Positions 45,558 to 56,460 of a stretch of 64,000 nt of DNA are shown one piece after another. Position 1 is the stretch's first letter. Every line of letters begins with the position of its first letter. The position numbers and the translations under genes are program-made. The notes under the pieces were generated by a model. The model was not told the DNA's origin. It did not search any database and was given only the letters and a program-made list of their open reading frames with translations. This DNA comes from Stentor coeruleus (taxonomy: Eukaryota > Ciliophora > Heterotrichea > Heterotrichida > Stentoridae): assembly GCA_001970955.1 (NCBI GenBank), contig MPUH01000209.1, forward strand, positions 1 to 64,000. Reading direction: 5' to 3'.

Positions 45558-47179
45558 TTTATATATAACTATAAATTATTTGAAGCAGAGTAAATTTTTT
45601 ACAAAAAATACCTTAATAAGCTTCAAAGCAAAAATAACTAAATTAAAATATAGTATAATTCTTAAAGAAAAAACCTATTCATTAATTCAATTGGAAAAAT
45701 GATTTAGTGATAGAGTTTACATATTAAAAACTATAGTTTTTCAATTCTGGATTTTATAGATTTTAAAAGTTGTCGTACTTTGTATCAAACTTAATATTTT
45801 TTTTAGATGAACACTAATCTTGTATAAACATATAAATTATAATATTTAATATTTAATATATATATAAACTACTATATAAAAACAACTTAGATAATAGTAA
45901 TTTTTGAGTAAAACAAAAATATTAACCAAAATAAATTCAAAGCATTAAAAAATGTTTTTATACTTACAAAATTTGAAGTAAAAAAATGTTTTTCCTCAAA
46001 TAGCAAAATATAAAATTAAGACAAGGCATATCTTTAAACAAAGAATGCTTAATTATTATTGTCAGTCAAAAAATTCAATAATGTTTAGAAAAATAAATGC
46101 CATTATATATTATGGTTTAAAATATAATGTATAAACATTCATAATGATTAAAATTCCTTTTATAGATTCCTGTATAGCAAAGTTATTAAGTTTTGTTTGA
46201 TTAAAAACTTTAATCTTCCTATCAAGTAGGATTATTTCAATTAAACTACTTTTATTTATAGTTTTTCAATTATTTCAAAACTATCAAATTAAAGCTATAT
46301 TTTTATCTGGATTTTTTAAGATTTTACACATAGAACAAAAGATTCTTTATGGGAATAAAAGCCCTAAATCAAAATATTGAATGATCGCTTTAACTTGTAA
46401 AATGTTTCCAGGATGCCTGACTGAAAGAGTCTTTGGTGCCATGATAAAAATGACCAAAAAAGTTATGAAGATGAAAACTAAACAGAAAATTTTAAACACT
46501 GGTATAAGGGTTAATTATATTCAAGTAGCCTCGGAACTGGTTTGAAAATCATGAAATCTTTAAGTATTTAATCTCTTAAAGTAGTATGAAAATTTAATAA
46601 TCCACTTCTTAATTATAAACTATAAATCCACTAATCCAAAGGGTTTCAAAACTCAAAAATGATCTAATTTTAATATAATTTCCTTATTCGATCTAACCAA
46701 TCCAACTTTCCTCATAATAAATCACTATATATATTAGAAATACCTATACAAACAAATATAGTAATACATTTTTTACTATCAAAAATTTATTCCATTATTT
46801 TATACAATATCAATCTAATAATTAAATTTATTCATAAAATCCTAATATTTTTTCTCATAACTCTTAAATTCAACCTCAAATAAAATCCTAACTACCATCA
46901 CCTAAGCCAAAAATTAAAAAAAAATACACAACCCTTCCAAAAATCCTAATCTTCCACCACTTTCCTAATGAAAAGAAAAAACCTAATCACCTCCATAATC
47001 ATAAAAAATCCAAAACAACTTAAACCCATAAAAAAAACTAATGATTTTCATAACAATTTCTCATATGCCCTAATTAGAAAATCCTTATATCATCTAGTAA
47101 AAACATATCTAATTTTACTGTGTTTTTGATGGCTCCTTAACGGTAATTTCAGTTTCTAGTCCATTCCAATTAAATATAA
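45558..47179. other. Gene-free stretch with one small open frame
   Basis: Mostly AT-rich, with the last 600 bases C-rich as expected left of a gene. At 46381-46545 (+) a 54-codon frame starts with ATG (MIALTCKMFPGCLTERVFGA) in a patch of higher GC. It is basic, has three cysteines and resembles no family I know. It could be a tiny gene, an exon or a relic. Confidence 0.4.
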
Positions 47180-48250
47180 ATGGGCTCAACCAAAATTCAA
47201 ATGAATTTCTCTTTCGGTGAATCAGATCTCCAAGCTGAAAAAACCCTAGACTATTTACCGGCACCAGTAAAGTCTCCAATTGAGGTATATTTAAACGAGC
47301 TAGAAATTTCACTTACTAACTTTTGTGAATTTAACTCTAAACTTCTCAATCTTTGCCCTATGATGCTACCTCATATTCGCTGCTTAGCTACAGTAGATGT
47401 CATTGCGTTATTATTATCAGTAAAATTTTCTGAATTTTTTTCCACAGCTCAGGACTTGATAACCCATCATTTTAACACGATTAAGAACCAAATTGTATAT
47501 TCAGATTCTAGTTCTTATGGAAAACTTCAAATTATGACAATGGCTTTGATATGCAAAGTTAAGAAGTTTATACAAGAAATGATTGGAAGAAAACTTAGTC
47601 CGGACCTCATTTTCACTTTACTTATATGCACTGAGTTATTTAAAATCATACAGACCGTACCATTTGAACTCCTTGTTTCTGCTGTAAATAATTGCTATAA
47701 AATTGGATCAATAATTGATGACACATATAGCATGCCATCAATTTATTCTTTATTTTGCAATGAAAGCTTACCTTTTTTACCAAGTTATACACATAAAGAG
47801 TATACTTTGGTTCTTGATTTAGATGAGACATTAGGTCATTTTTCGGAAGGGAAATTTTTACTTAGGCCAGGTGTACATTATTTCCTAAGTGAAATGTGCG
47901 AACATTATGAATTGGTTTTGTTTACTGCTGGGTCAAGAGAGTATGCAGATTGGGCTATGGAATATGTTGATCCTCAAGGTCTGGTACGTTTAAGACTATA
48001 TAGACAACATACTTTAAACTCTCAAATCAAAGACTTAGATACATTGGGAAGGGATATTAACAAGGTTATTATAATCGACAATTTTTCCAAAAGCTTCGAA
48101 AAACAGCCAGACAATGGAGTAGAAATCTCCGCTTGGCTTGGAGATGCCAAAGATCGTGAGTTATATCGTTTAGTAAAACCTTTGGCTTCTTTACCTTACT
48201 GCAAGATTAAAAACCTTAAACAATATCTAATTAAAATGGAATTTAGCTGA
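47180..48250 (+). CDS. FCP1/SCP-type (HAD) protein phosphatase
   Basis: A 356-aa protein. The C-terminal half (about 205-350) is an FCP1-homology domain with the catalytic DxDxT/V signature as LDLDETLGHF, about Asp 212 and Asp 214. It then has LRPGVHYFLSEMCEHYELVLFTAGSREYAD, where the T-A-G-x-x-x-Y-A pattern is typical of SCP and NIF-like phosphatases. The third motif follows as KVIIIDNFSKSF. These enzymes dephosphorylate serine residues, for example in the RNA polymerase II tail or in SMAD-type regulators. The N-terminal 200 residues are helical and not recognised; they may choose the substrate. In animals similar folds with N-terminal extensions are the CTDSPL2 and Dullard groups. Single exon, intact. 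The substrate is unknown. Confidence 0.9.
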   Translation: MGSTKIQMNFSFGESDLQAEKTLDYLPAPVKSPIEVYLNELEISLTNFCEFNSKLLNLCPMMLPHIRCLATVDVIALLLSVKFSEFFSTAQDLITHHFNTIKNQIVYSDSSSYGKLQIMTMALICKVKKFIQEMIGRKLSPDLIFTLLICTELFKIIQTVPFELLVSAVNNCYKIGSIIDDTYSMPSIYSLFCNESLPFLPSYTHKEYTLVLDLDETLGHFSEGKFLLRPGVHYFLSEMCEHYELVLFTAGSREYADWAMEYVDPQGLVRLRLYRQHTLNSQIKDLDTLGRDINKVIIIDNFSKSFEKQPDNGVEISAWLGDAKDRELYRLVKPLASLPYCKIKNLKQYLIKMEFS

Positions 48251-49693
48251 GGATTGACTTTTTAATAAAAATTTTTTAAGCTTTTAATTGATGTTAATTT
48301 TTATCATAACCCTTAGATTATCTTAGTAAGAGTATATAATTTTTTTTATTTTATGAAGATTTGATTAAGAAATAGACTAGGGATTAGATTTCGATTTTGA
48401 GATTTTAGTATTAATTTTATTATGAGAATATTTAATTGAGGATTTTGATTTAGTTAAGTGATTAAAGATAGAAGATTAGTATATGAGTAAAGTAGAAGGG
48501 GGATAATGAGTGTGAGGATTTAATGTTTGTTTTAAGGAAAATTTATGGCCTTGAGATAAGTTTTTTATAATTTTGTGATATTTTTTGTTTTGATGAGTTT
48601 GATAATTAATGATTTTTTGTGATTAGAATAATGATGATGTAAGTGTTGCGATTATGAGATGAAGATATGATAGAAGGGTTTTAAATAGATTTAGATGATT
48701 GGATTTTTTTGAAGTGATATGAGATTTTTTGTGGTAGGGTTTATTGTGGAATTTTAAGTTAATTTTGAGTTGTGATGATTATTGGATAAGGATAGTGGTG
48801 ATTATAATTAAAATTTACTTTTGAGAAGTTAGGTTGTCTATGCTTATAAATCAGAAAAATAACAAATTTTCATTTTTGTTGTTAAGATGCTTAATTGTTT
48901 TATAGTTTATTAGAAGTGTTCATAGTATCAAGTTTTGGGACATAAACGAGAAATTTATTTTAAGCCCTTTTCTTAATCAAAATTATAAGTTTGCTTATTG
49001 TATTTAAGATTCTAACATCATTTTATATATTTTCCCAAATGCTGACTTACTTCTTATCAAGTATTTTCTTCTTGATTACTTTGGAGTTTTTTCGTATATA
49101 AAAAATACAGTCATTAGAATTAACTTTTAGTGCCAAATGCTTATGATTGAAATTTTAGGAATCAAAATCCTCTACACAAGAAACTACTCATATAAAAACT
49201 GTGTTTAAGAAATACTGAAGAATTTTGCAAAACATTAAAATTTATGTAAAATATAAGCTAAATTTAAAAGTTTTGGAGGATGATAATTTAAAAATAAAAG
49301 TAAGGAGTTTTGAAGTATGTAATTATATGATTTAGGGTGTTTATTTTTAATGAAAACTATATGATATTTTAGAAAAAACAATAAGAAGCAGTTTACAAAG
49401 AAGAATTAAATAAAACCTTGATAAGCAGTATATCTTTTATTCTACTATGCTAAACAGTATAGTAAAAAGTTCATAATTTTATATATTATTACAAACAAAA
49501 AAATACATATTTATATCTATCCTATAAAACTATCAAATAAAAGCATTTCAACTTTATTTTCAACTTATAATTACAAACAAAACATAAAATCAAAAAATAC
49601 TATAAAAAACATATTATTTCACTCTCCACTAAACCGCATTGCAAATTAATTATTTTAAGTTTATAAGCTACAAGCTATAAACTATTCTTCATC
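48251..49693. other. Intergenic stretch, long G-rich block then C-rich
   Basis: 48250-48840 is strongly G-rich and C-poor on the + strand. 49490-49690 is C-rich. Between them is AT-rich DNA without a convincing gene. It separates convergent 3' ends. Confidence 0.65.
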
Positions 49694-50497
49694 CTATAAA
49701 TTATTCAAGTTATTCACATGGACATCAATAAACTCATTTCTCAACTGTTCATACAACTCAGCCCATATTTCTTTACATCTAGCCAAATGATTACTTCTAT
49801 TGCAGCAACTAAACCCAAATCTTTCACAAAGATCTTTAGGTTTTTGCCCAGAAAATATAACATTTATATAAAGTTTAAATGACTCTCTCATATAAATTGA
49901 TTTGAAATAATCTTTGACAAATTCATCATTGCATGTTTTTGGGACATCTTTGTTTATAGAGTCCAAAAATCGTCTATTTCTCCCATCGGTTAAAGGTCCA
50001 TTTTCAGTTTTAGAAGTTTCTTTTATAACATCAGATAAGCTAATAACATGGTTTTTGAAAGCATCCCATGATTTTAACTGGTGTTTGTTGTTTTGATTGA
50101 TTTTATGGATTGTTTTTTCAGGTTTTAATTCTTGTAAACATTGTCTTTGGGCTCTTTTATGGCCACGAATCAGTTTTGTACGAACATATTCTTTTTTAGG
50201 CTTTTTGGACTGTGTTGGTTTGGTAAGCAAATTCTTCCTTTTTGATATAAATTCGAAATTCAATAAGGAATTCAAGTATTTTTTATGCTTTTTACCTTTC
50301 GTTGGCTTTAGATTTGAATTTTCTATTATTGGGATGATTGCTAAGGGTAAAGAGGGGGATTCTTCATCTAAAGTTTCTTTTGTTTCTAAGTAAAATTCAA
50401 GCCTCAAACTTTCTATTTCAATTTCAGTTAAATCATCTGTGGCTATAATGCTATGATCTGATGCAAAGTTATCACTTAGAGACTCTTCAAGATCCAT
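49694..50497 (-). CDS. Unknown basic protein with IRGHKRA-type motif
   Basis: A 267-aa protein. An acidic N-terminal 60 residues is followed by a strongly basic middle (KPTKGKKHKKYLNSLLN, KKPKKEYVRTKLIRGHKRAQ) and a helical C-terminal half with a cysteine pair (RFGFSCCNRSNHLARCKEIW). The basic run would serve as a nuclear localisation signal and could bind nucleic acid. I do not recognise a defined domain and cannot name a family. Single exon, ATG at 50497, intact. It lies in divergent orientation to Exo70. Confidence 0.65.
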   Translation of the reverse strand: MDLEESLSDNFASDHSIIATDDLTEIEIESLRLEFYLETKETLDEESPSLPLAIIPIIENSNLKPTKGKKHKKYLNSLLNFEFISKRKNLLTKPTQSKKPKKEYVRTKLIRGHKRAQRQCLQELKPEKTIHKINQNNKHQLKSWDAFKNHVISLSDVIKETSKTENGPLTDGRNRRFLDSINKDVPKTCNDEFVKDYFKSIYMRESFKLYINVIFSGQKPKDLCERFGFSCCNRSNHLARCKEIWAELYEQLRNEFIDVHVNNLNNL

Positions 50498-51419
50498 TTA
50501 TTAAGTATAAAATCTTAGGTGTCAAAATTGTAGAATCGTCGTTGGTTATAAGATTTCAGAAGTTATAGTAAATTTAAAGAAATTTTTGTATATAAAATAT
50601 ACCTGGAGGATTTTTTTAAGTAGGCAACTCTTAAGGGATTTTTTTTAGTTATTTTTAGTATATTACATGGTTATCGTGAGTAAATTTGCAATTCACTACA
50701 CATTTTATTTAAAATAAGAAATTTTTAGTTGATTAAAGCATTAGGAATAAGCTAATACATTTTTTGTGTAGGTTTCCAAGTGGTCTACTTTAAACTTTTT
50801 ATACTAATAATTATTACTAAATACTTATTTTAAAACATCTAAGCTATAAACCTCAGCTGAAAAAGAAAAGAAACAGTAAAGACCTCCTCAGCTAAGTAAA
50901 GAGTCACATAACCAGCGATAAAAAGTGGTTTAATATACTAAATCTGCCTAAAGAAAGAGATCGTAGGATAAACAAACCTCGATCAGACAAGGTTTAAATC
51001 ATGCCACCTTAACTACCATCTAAATAAATTCTATATGTCCACGTTAAATATCATTCATAGAAAATTATATAAACTAAATCATTTTCCAATAAAATTTCCT
51101 AACCCNCGTTAAATATCATTCATAGAAAATTATATAAACTAAATCATTTTCCAATAAAATTTCCTAACCCAATACCTTGATTTCACCTTCAAAAACCATC
51201 AAAACAATCCATCTAAACCCATTAAAGCCCTTTCTTTCAACCTAAAATCATATANCAATACCTTGATTTCACCTTCAAAAACCATCAAAACAATCCATCT
51301 AAACCCATTAAAGCCCTTTTCTTCCAACCTAAAATCATATGNCCTTTCTTTCAACCTAAAATCATATAAGCCTCTAAAAAACCTCATTCCTCATAATCCT
51401 AGCCAAAACTATATAATAC
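50498..51419. other. Divergent intergenic region with three nested assembly duplications
   Basis: Between the divergent basic-protein and Exo70 genes. Single N positions at 51106, 51255 and 51342 are each flanked by near-exact direct copies of about 64, 85 and 25 bases, so 51042-51367 is inflated by contig overlaps. The left part is AT-rich. The segment 50866-51020 is unusual and is listed separately. Confidence 0.75.
50866..51020. ncRNA. Possible non-coding RNA segment
   Basis: This patch is clearly richer in G and C than the intergenic DNA around it and lacks long A/T runs. It contains a hairpin with AAACCT and AGGTTT arms around a 10-base loop (near 50976-50997) and two copies of CCTCAGCT. 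It has no open frame. I could not match it to tRNA, 5S, U1-U6 or SRP RNA, so this is only a candidate and the strand is undecided. Confidence 0.2.
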
Positions 51420-53117
51420 ATGTCAAAATCCTTATCAATAAGAGAAGACCTTCAACGAAAAATTCGTGAATGTTCTCTAAGCGGTAGTGAAGTTTTACGA
51501 AGCCTCGACAAAGCCGTTTACAAACTTGAAGATTTCGCTCGTATAGTCCAACCTCTACAAGAAGCAGCAAACAAACTAGGTGAAGATTATTCCAGCATAG
51601 ACAAAACCTTAGACAAAGTCCGAGATGAAGCTCAAACCGTTCGTGAAAGCTACTCATTAGTGAAAGATCTCCAAAGTCCATCAGACTCCAGATCTCATTT
51701 GAAATCTATAGAGCGAGCACAAATTCTCATATCTTTTTTTCAAAAAAACCCAAACATGCCCGACAGTAGAAACCTTCAAGAAAAACTTGCCTCAGCTTTA
51801 TCTTTAGCATACCCTGTATGTATAAAACTTATTGAAGAACAATTAATCAAATATAATGAAATATATGGAGTAAATACAATAGCTCAAGATAATACAGCAC
51901 AAATTGATATGGTAAATATGATTAAAGAGCTTATTGATATATGCAAAATTAAAGCACCAAATTATTGGCAAGTTTATGTGAGACTTAGAAGTTCATTGTT
52001 ATTAAAATATGTTATTTCAATATCAAAACCTGAAGCTAAAGGTCCATCTAATTCTGGACAAGGTATGCAGTTAGGTCAAGATAATACAAGTAAACATTTG
52101 GTAAATCAGATAAAAAGTTTTGTTAGAGTTTGTGAGGTGGAAAAAGAGTTTTTACAATGGGTTTTAGGGACACAAACTGTTCAGGATTGGCTTGGTGAAG
52201 TTACTGAAGGTGCATTTCAGTCAGTATCTTCACAGACTGAGAGTTTTTTATCTAAAAAAGTTCCGATTACTATGCTTTTAGAAGTTCTTAAGGCTTTTAC
52301 AAATAGTCTTGGAGATATTGAAAACCTTTTAGGTAAATCAGTCAAATATTATACAGCGAGTAAACTTCAGACTACTTTGTTACAAAAATCCCAGTCTTGG
52401 TATAGGGAATATATTCAAGTTATCCAAACAACTAAAATGGACTTTGGAGATTTTGTTCATGATATGTCTATACAACTTAGCCAAGAATTAAAAAAACTTA
52501 TGAATCATGCTGATGTTCTGGCTATAGCAAAATTAGACCAAAGCATTCTTCATTTAGTTACTAGTCTTATTGACACTTTTAGGATAAAAATCAAAGTTAT
52601 TGCTAATAAACAACAAGGACTTAGTCATGTTTTTATGATAAACAATCTGAGTTTTTGGATTAATGTTTTACAGGAATATGATTTTATTGGACTTGAAGAT
52701 GTTATGACTAGGGTTGAGAAAGAAATGCTTAATGAGATTAATGAGTATTCAAAAAACACTTGGAGTAAACTTCTTCCTATACTTAGTGATAATCCTACGG
52801 CTATCGAGATGAAGAAAAATGGGGTTTTAACAAGGTCGTCTATAAAAGCAATTAAGAATAAGTTCAAGAGTTTTAATACGATTTTCCCAGAGATTTTCAA
52901 TTACCATAAAAATTTCTCGATATACAGCAGGGATATACTTCAATTGTTAAGGAAAAAAAATTATCAGATTGTGGTACCTGCTTATAAAGATTTTTTAAAA
53001 AGGTACCTTGCTGTTGATTTCACTACAAAGAAAGAAAAATATGTGCTTTTCCCAATTGAAACTTTAGAACCGAATATCATGAATATGTATTCTCATAGAA
53101 ATATCCCAAGTAACTAG
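51420..53117 (+). CDS. EXO70: Exocyst subunit Exo70
   Basis: A 565-aa, almost wholly helical protein close to the usual length of 600-650. The N-terminal coiled region (LSGSEVLRSLDKAVYKLEDF) has the pattern seen in Exo70. The C-terminal domain keeps typical elements such as VHDMSIQLSQELKKLMNHAD, VFMINNLSFWINVLQEYDF and YRDILQ-like and YKDFLKRYL segments. The phrase HVFMINNL-x-(Y/F) is a family hallmark. Exo70 binds PIP2 at the plasma membrane and tethers secretory vesicles with the other exocyst subunits, downstream of Rab and Rho GTPases. Single exon, intact. The last residues (SHRNIPSN) lack the cluster of lysines that ends the animal protein, so membrane binding may differ. Confidence 0.9.
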   Translation: MSKSLSIREDLQRKIRECSLSGSEVLRSLDKAVYKLEDFARIVQPLQEAANKLGEDYSSIDKTLDKVRDEAQTVRESYSLVKDLQSPSDSRSHLKSIERAQILISFFQKNPNMPDSRNLQEKLASALSLAYPVCIKLIEEQLIKYNEIYGVNTIAQDNTAQIDMVNMIKELIDICKIKAPNYWQVYVRLRSSLLLKYVISISKPEAKGPSNSGQGMQLGQDNTSKHLVNQIKSFVRVCEVEKEFLQWVLGTQTVQDWLGEVTEGAFQSVSSQTESFLSKKVPITMLLEVLKAFTNSLGDIENLLGKSVKYYTASKLQTTLLQKSQSWYREYIQVIQTTKMDFGDFVHDMSIQLSQELKKLMNHADVLAIAKLDQSILHLVTSLIDTFRIKIKVIANKQQGLSHVFMINNLSFWINVLQEYDFIGLEDVMTRVEKEMLNEINEYSKNTWSKLLPILSDNPTAIEMKKNGVLTRSSIKAIKNKFKSFNTIFPEIFNYHKNFSIYSRDILQLLRKKNYQIVVPAYKDFLKRYLAVDFTTKKEKYVLFPIETLEPNIMNMYSHRNIPSN

Positions 53118-53737
53118 AAATAATTAATGGCAGGGATTTTTGGTTGGATAATATTTTGAGATATTTATGTTAGTATTTGTGTGAAAAAAAAATTGATGAA
53201 GAGATTTTTATTTTTATAAGGATTTAAAAGTGTGAAATTTCTTTTAGGAAATTGATTTATGGATTAGGTTTATATACTATTTTATACAGTACTCACTTTA
53301 AATATAATCATAATTATTTATCTAAATTCGCACTTTGATATAATTTTTGTTTAGTTAATAAGCTAAATAACTACAATAAAATAATCAATTTCAATAATTC
53401 TTAATTAAAAATTCTATTTTGTTATCCTAAAACCTATAAAGCTTTCAGTTACCCTACTTCAAATCCCTAATTTCACCACAAGAAAAATCATCCAATGCCC
53501 TACAAAGAAAAAAAGTCAGACTTAATCAAAATCAAACCCTTCACATTCTAACATCAAAAATCTCTAAAAACTCCAAACAAAAAATCTACCCAAAACACAA
53601 AAACTCAGCAAAATCCTATACAATATCAGCCTCTTTCCTTTATCAACTTCAATAAAAAAAAATCGGATATTAAAAAACCAAACCTAACTCTCTAACCATA
53701 CACTGATAAAATATTATAATAATAAAGTGTTCATTTT
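53118..53737. other. Convergent intergenic stretch, G-rich then C-rich
   Basis: Between the 3' ends of Exo70 and the UBTD-like gene. It switches from G-rich to C-rich on + at about 53.3 kb. No gene seen. Confidence 0.7.
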
Positions 53738-54403
53738 TTAAGAAAAAACCTGAACAACTATTCCATCAGTAACCGAATAATGGCCAAATAAATTCTGATC
53801 TTTAAGTTCTTTACCATTAAAAAAAAACCTTAACTCTTTCTCAACCCTCCCATTCTCCTTATATCTTTCTTTAACCTCTCTAACAGATTCATCAGTACAT
53901 AAACCCATTTTAACATCAGCAAGACCAGCAGCTCTAAAAATAATTTCTAACTTTTTCTTTTCAATCTCTTCACCAAGTTTCTGATATTTTGTCCCTACTG
54001 CATATTTCAAAGGTGGGTTTATAACAAATGGTGGTAAATCATATCTATGTCCTCTTTCATCATAACAATGCATTAATAAACCATTGTTCATAATAAGCCC
54101 AATGCCTTTTACTAGAGATTCAACTTTTTTACAATCAGTTTCTTCACAAGCTTGTTTGAGAACGCTCCATATTTTCTGATTCCCATCAACTCGAGTTTCC
54201 CAGAATTCTTTGATTTTGTCTTGGATTTCAGTTTCTGTTAAATCTGTATGCCAAGCTGGGGTTTTTTTACAACCTTTTCCAGAATGTAAGGTTTCTATGT
54301 TATTGTTACCGTATATGAAAAAAGTTAAATTGCCTTGACGAAATACACGATAGTTGTCATTGTTTTCGTTTGAATGAGTTGTATTTGTGGCACAGGCTCC
54401 CAT
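53738..54403 (-). CDS. UBTD1/2-like protein (ubiquitin-like domain, N-myristoylation site)
   Basis: A 221-aa protein. It begins MGACATNT, giving a glycine at position 2 and a nearby cysteine, as in myristoylated and palmitoylated proteins. Residues about 40-130 match the N-terminal domain of the UBTD (DC-UbP) family: TPAWHTDLTETEIQDKIKEF, the FWETRVDGNQKIW motif and CYDERGHRYDLPPFVINPP. Residues about 150-221 form a ubiquitin-like domain (VKMGLCTDESVREVKERY, LRFFFNGKELKD, DGIVVQVFS). It has no C-terminal Gly-Gly, so it is not conjugated. UBTD proteins work with E2 enzymes such as UBE2D and influence p53 and YAP turnover in animals; the ciliate role is unknown. Intact single exon. Confidence 0.9.
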   Translation of the reverse strand: MGACATNTTHSNENNDNYRVFRQGNLTFFIYGNNNIETLHSGKGCKKTPAWHTDLTETEIQDKIKEFWETRVDGNQKIWSVLKQACEETDCKKVESLVKGIGLIMNNGLLMHCYDERGHRYDLPPFVINPPLKYAVGTKYQKLGEEIEKKKLEIIFRAAGLADVKMGLCTDESVREVKERYKENGRVEKELRFFFNGKELKDQNLFGHYSVTDGIVVQVFS

Positions 54404-54836
54404 TTATTAGATAAAGGTTAGAATTAAAGAATTAATGTAGGATTATATAGAAGGGTAATAAAAGATTAAGATACTTTTTTTGATGTAAGAGGATAGAGAA
54501 TTTGATGTTGGGGATAATAAAAAAATTTTGGGTGATAAACATGTTTATTGAAAGAAGTTGAGTTTGTAAATTGAGATTTGATAGAGTAATTTAAAGAGAC
54601 CAAATCTTTTTGAATAAAAAAAATTTTCATTATCCTGTTTGACTTAAATATATATTCTGTATATTAAATTATAAACTACTTTTTATTATTAAAATTTTAA
54701 TTACAATCCTCCTTTTATCAGCTACAAGATTTACAGTTATTTATAATAACATACAAAAAAACCTAACCCACCATTTCCCATTTCATCCAAAAAAAATTTA
54801 CATCTAAAATTAAAGGCAGTTATTACTATAAGAAAA
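54404..54836. other. Divergent promoter region
   Basis: 54410-54560 is G-rich on + and 54700-54836 is C-rich, so the G-to-C switch also occurs between divergent genes. No gene seen. Confidence 0.7.
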
Positions 54837-55739
54837 ATGCAAGAACTGAGACAAGAAGCTGAAATCAGACGAAAAGACAAAGCCTTTGTAGGAACCACAA
54901 GAGCTAAAACTTTAAACTACACTAAAAACATCCCAGCTTTTGATACCAACCACATACCCGAAAGAGCAGCTGCTATAAAATCTGAAATAAAATTATCGAT
55001 ATTACCTGACATTCTAGGAACAAAAAAGCCTCAATGGAACCCAACAGTACTTTTAGATCGAACTAAAGAATATCATCAACAAGCTTCTACAAGACAAATT
55101 CATTTCGAAATCCGTAAAGGTTTACGTGATGAAACAACTCCAAAAACCCAAGAAAAAATCATATATGAAGGTGTTGATACAAGAAATAGTTTTGCTGGAT
55201 GGAATACAAGTGTTGAATTCAGCTCACTTGAACATAAAAAAAAACATATCCAAGTGTAAGTCTTATATAGGAATAAAGAATCAAGATATCATTCAACATC
55301 AAAAAACAGAGAGATTTTAAAAGATAAACCTTATATAAAACCTTATGATAGACAAGTGAATATTTTAGATGAATCTAGGGAATTGAAAGTTAAAGAAAAA
55401 GATATAAAAAGCGAATTCATGCAAAAGGTTGTCCATGAAAATCCAGATATCAGTAGAGAAAAAGCTACGGCTGTTGTTCATAAACTTGTTAAGGATAAGA
55501 AACTTAAAGATGGACAAGAAGATTTTTATGGGGTTAAAGAAGAGAGCTTTCATCCTGATACTTCGATGACGATGAAAAAAAATAGGGTTAAGAAATATAA
55601 GCATGATGGGGTGTTTCAGTATAGTGAAACTTTAAAGAAGGAAATATGGTCTTGTTGTATGGCAGAAGATAAGAAAGCTCAAGGATGTGTTGTTAGTTTT
55701 AAGGATTTGGATAAGTGGCAGATTCTTTCTTTTTTATAA
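54837..55739 (+). CDS. Unknown one-intron protein
   Basis: Two exons joined by a 15-nt intron (55256-55270) give a 295-aa protein. It starts MQELRQEAEIRRKDKAFVGT. The sequence is polar, basic and rich in Lys and Glu. It has no membrane segment and no enzyme motif. It ends with a compact conserved-looking module (KKEIWSCCMAEDKKAQGC, then DKWQILSFL) with three cysteines that could bind a metal or pack as a small fold. The CC-x-x-x-x-x-x-x-GC pattern occurs in ciliate proteins of unknown function. A ciliary or cortical role is possible but not shown. Confidence 0.7.
55256..55270 (+). other. 15-nt intron
   Basis: GTAAGTCTTATATAG. Unspliced, the frame stops just after HIQV. Spliced, it continues VNKESRYHSTSKNR into the downstream frame without a gap. 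Confidence 0.93.
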
Positions 55740-55940
55740 GATAATGAGATTAAAAGGTTAAAAGGGAGGATTGGAAGTTTTTGTGTTTGTGATGTTTGTG
55801 GATTATTGGTGTGTGTATAAGGGTATTTATGATGGGAATTTATTAATAAAAAAAATTATGGGTAAGTGGCAGATTCTTTCTTTTTTATAAGATAATGAGA
55901 TTAAAAGGTTAAAAGGGAGGATTGGAAGTTTTTGTGTTTA
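55713..55940 (+). repeat. Duplicated tail of the preceding gene
   Basis: About 75 bases covering the last codons, stop and 3' flank of the 54.8-55.7 kb gene recur 151 bases further on with no N between. It may be real slippage or an assembly overlap. Confidence 0.75.
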
Positions 55941-56460
55941 TTAACCAACTGGGTTATTAATCTTATAAGACTAGTTGTTTAATTTCAACAACACCCTAAC
56001 ACCCAAAAATAATAATCATTTTTTTTTAAATATCAAAAGATTCACAACATATACAAATCACCACTTTAAAAGCAACTCCTAATCATCCAACCCAAAATTT
56101 CTCACAACAAATTAATTATCTTAATTAACATATTCAAACAATTCTTTAAAAAATCTTAATTCAAATATCACATTTTTTTTTTTAAAACATTTTCATAAAA
56201 CTCCACAATCCACTCATGATCCATAACCAACACCCTACTAATCTTATATCCTACTATTTTCTCTTCATCTTATAAATATTTTCTCCCTAAAAAAACGAAT
56301 TTTATTTAAATTATTTTTACAACATCCAAAACCTAACACATTATCTTACTTTCAATATCATATTATTCAATCATAATCTTAAAATATCTTTAACATAACT
56401 AACTAAATATCATTAAAATTACATCTTTCAAACCATATTTCAGTTTATAAATCTTACAAT
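55740..56460. other. Intergenic stretch between two + genes
   Basis: G-rich on + up to about 55.95 kb, then C-rich and G-poor to the next start. It contains the duplicated gene tail. No other feature seen. Confidence 0.7.

Noticed and set aside
50940-51020. tRNA gene suggested by a GGTTTAAATC stretch
   Set aside because: No matching T-stem, acceptor stem or A box could be placed on either strand.
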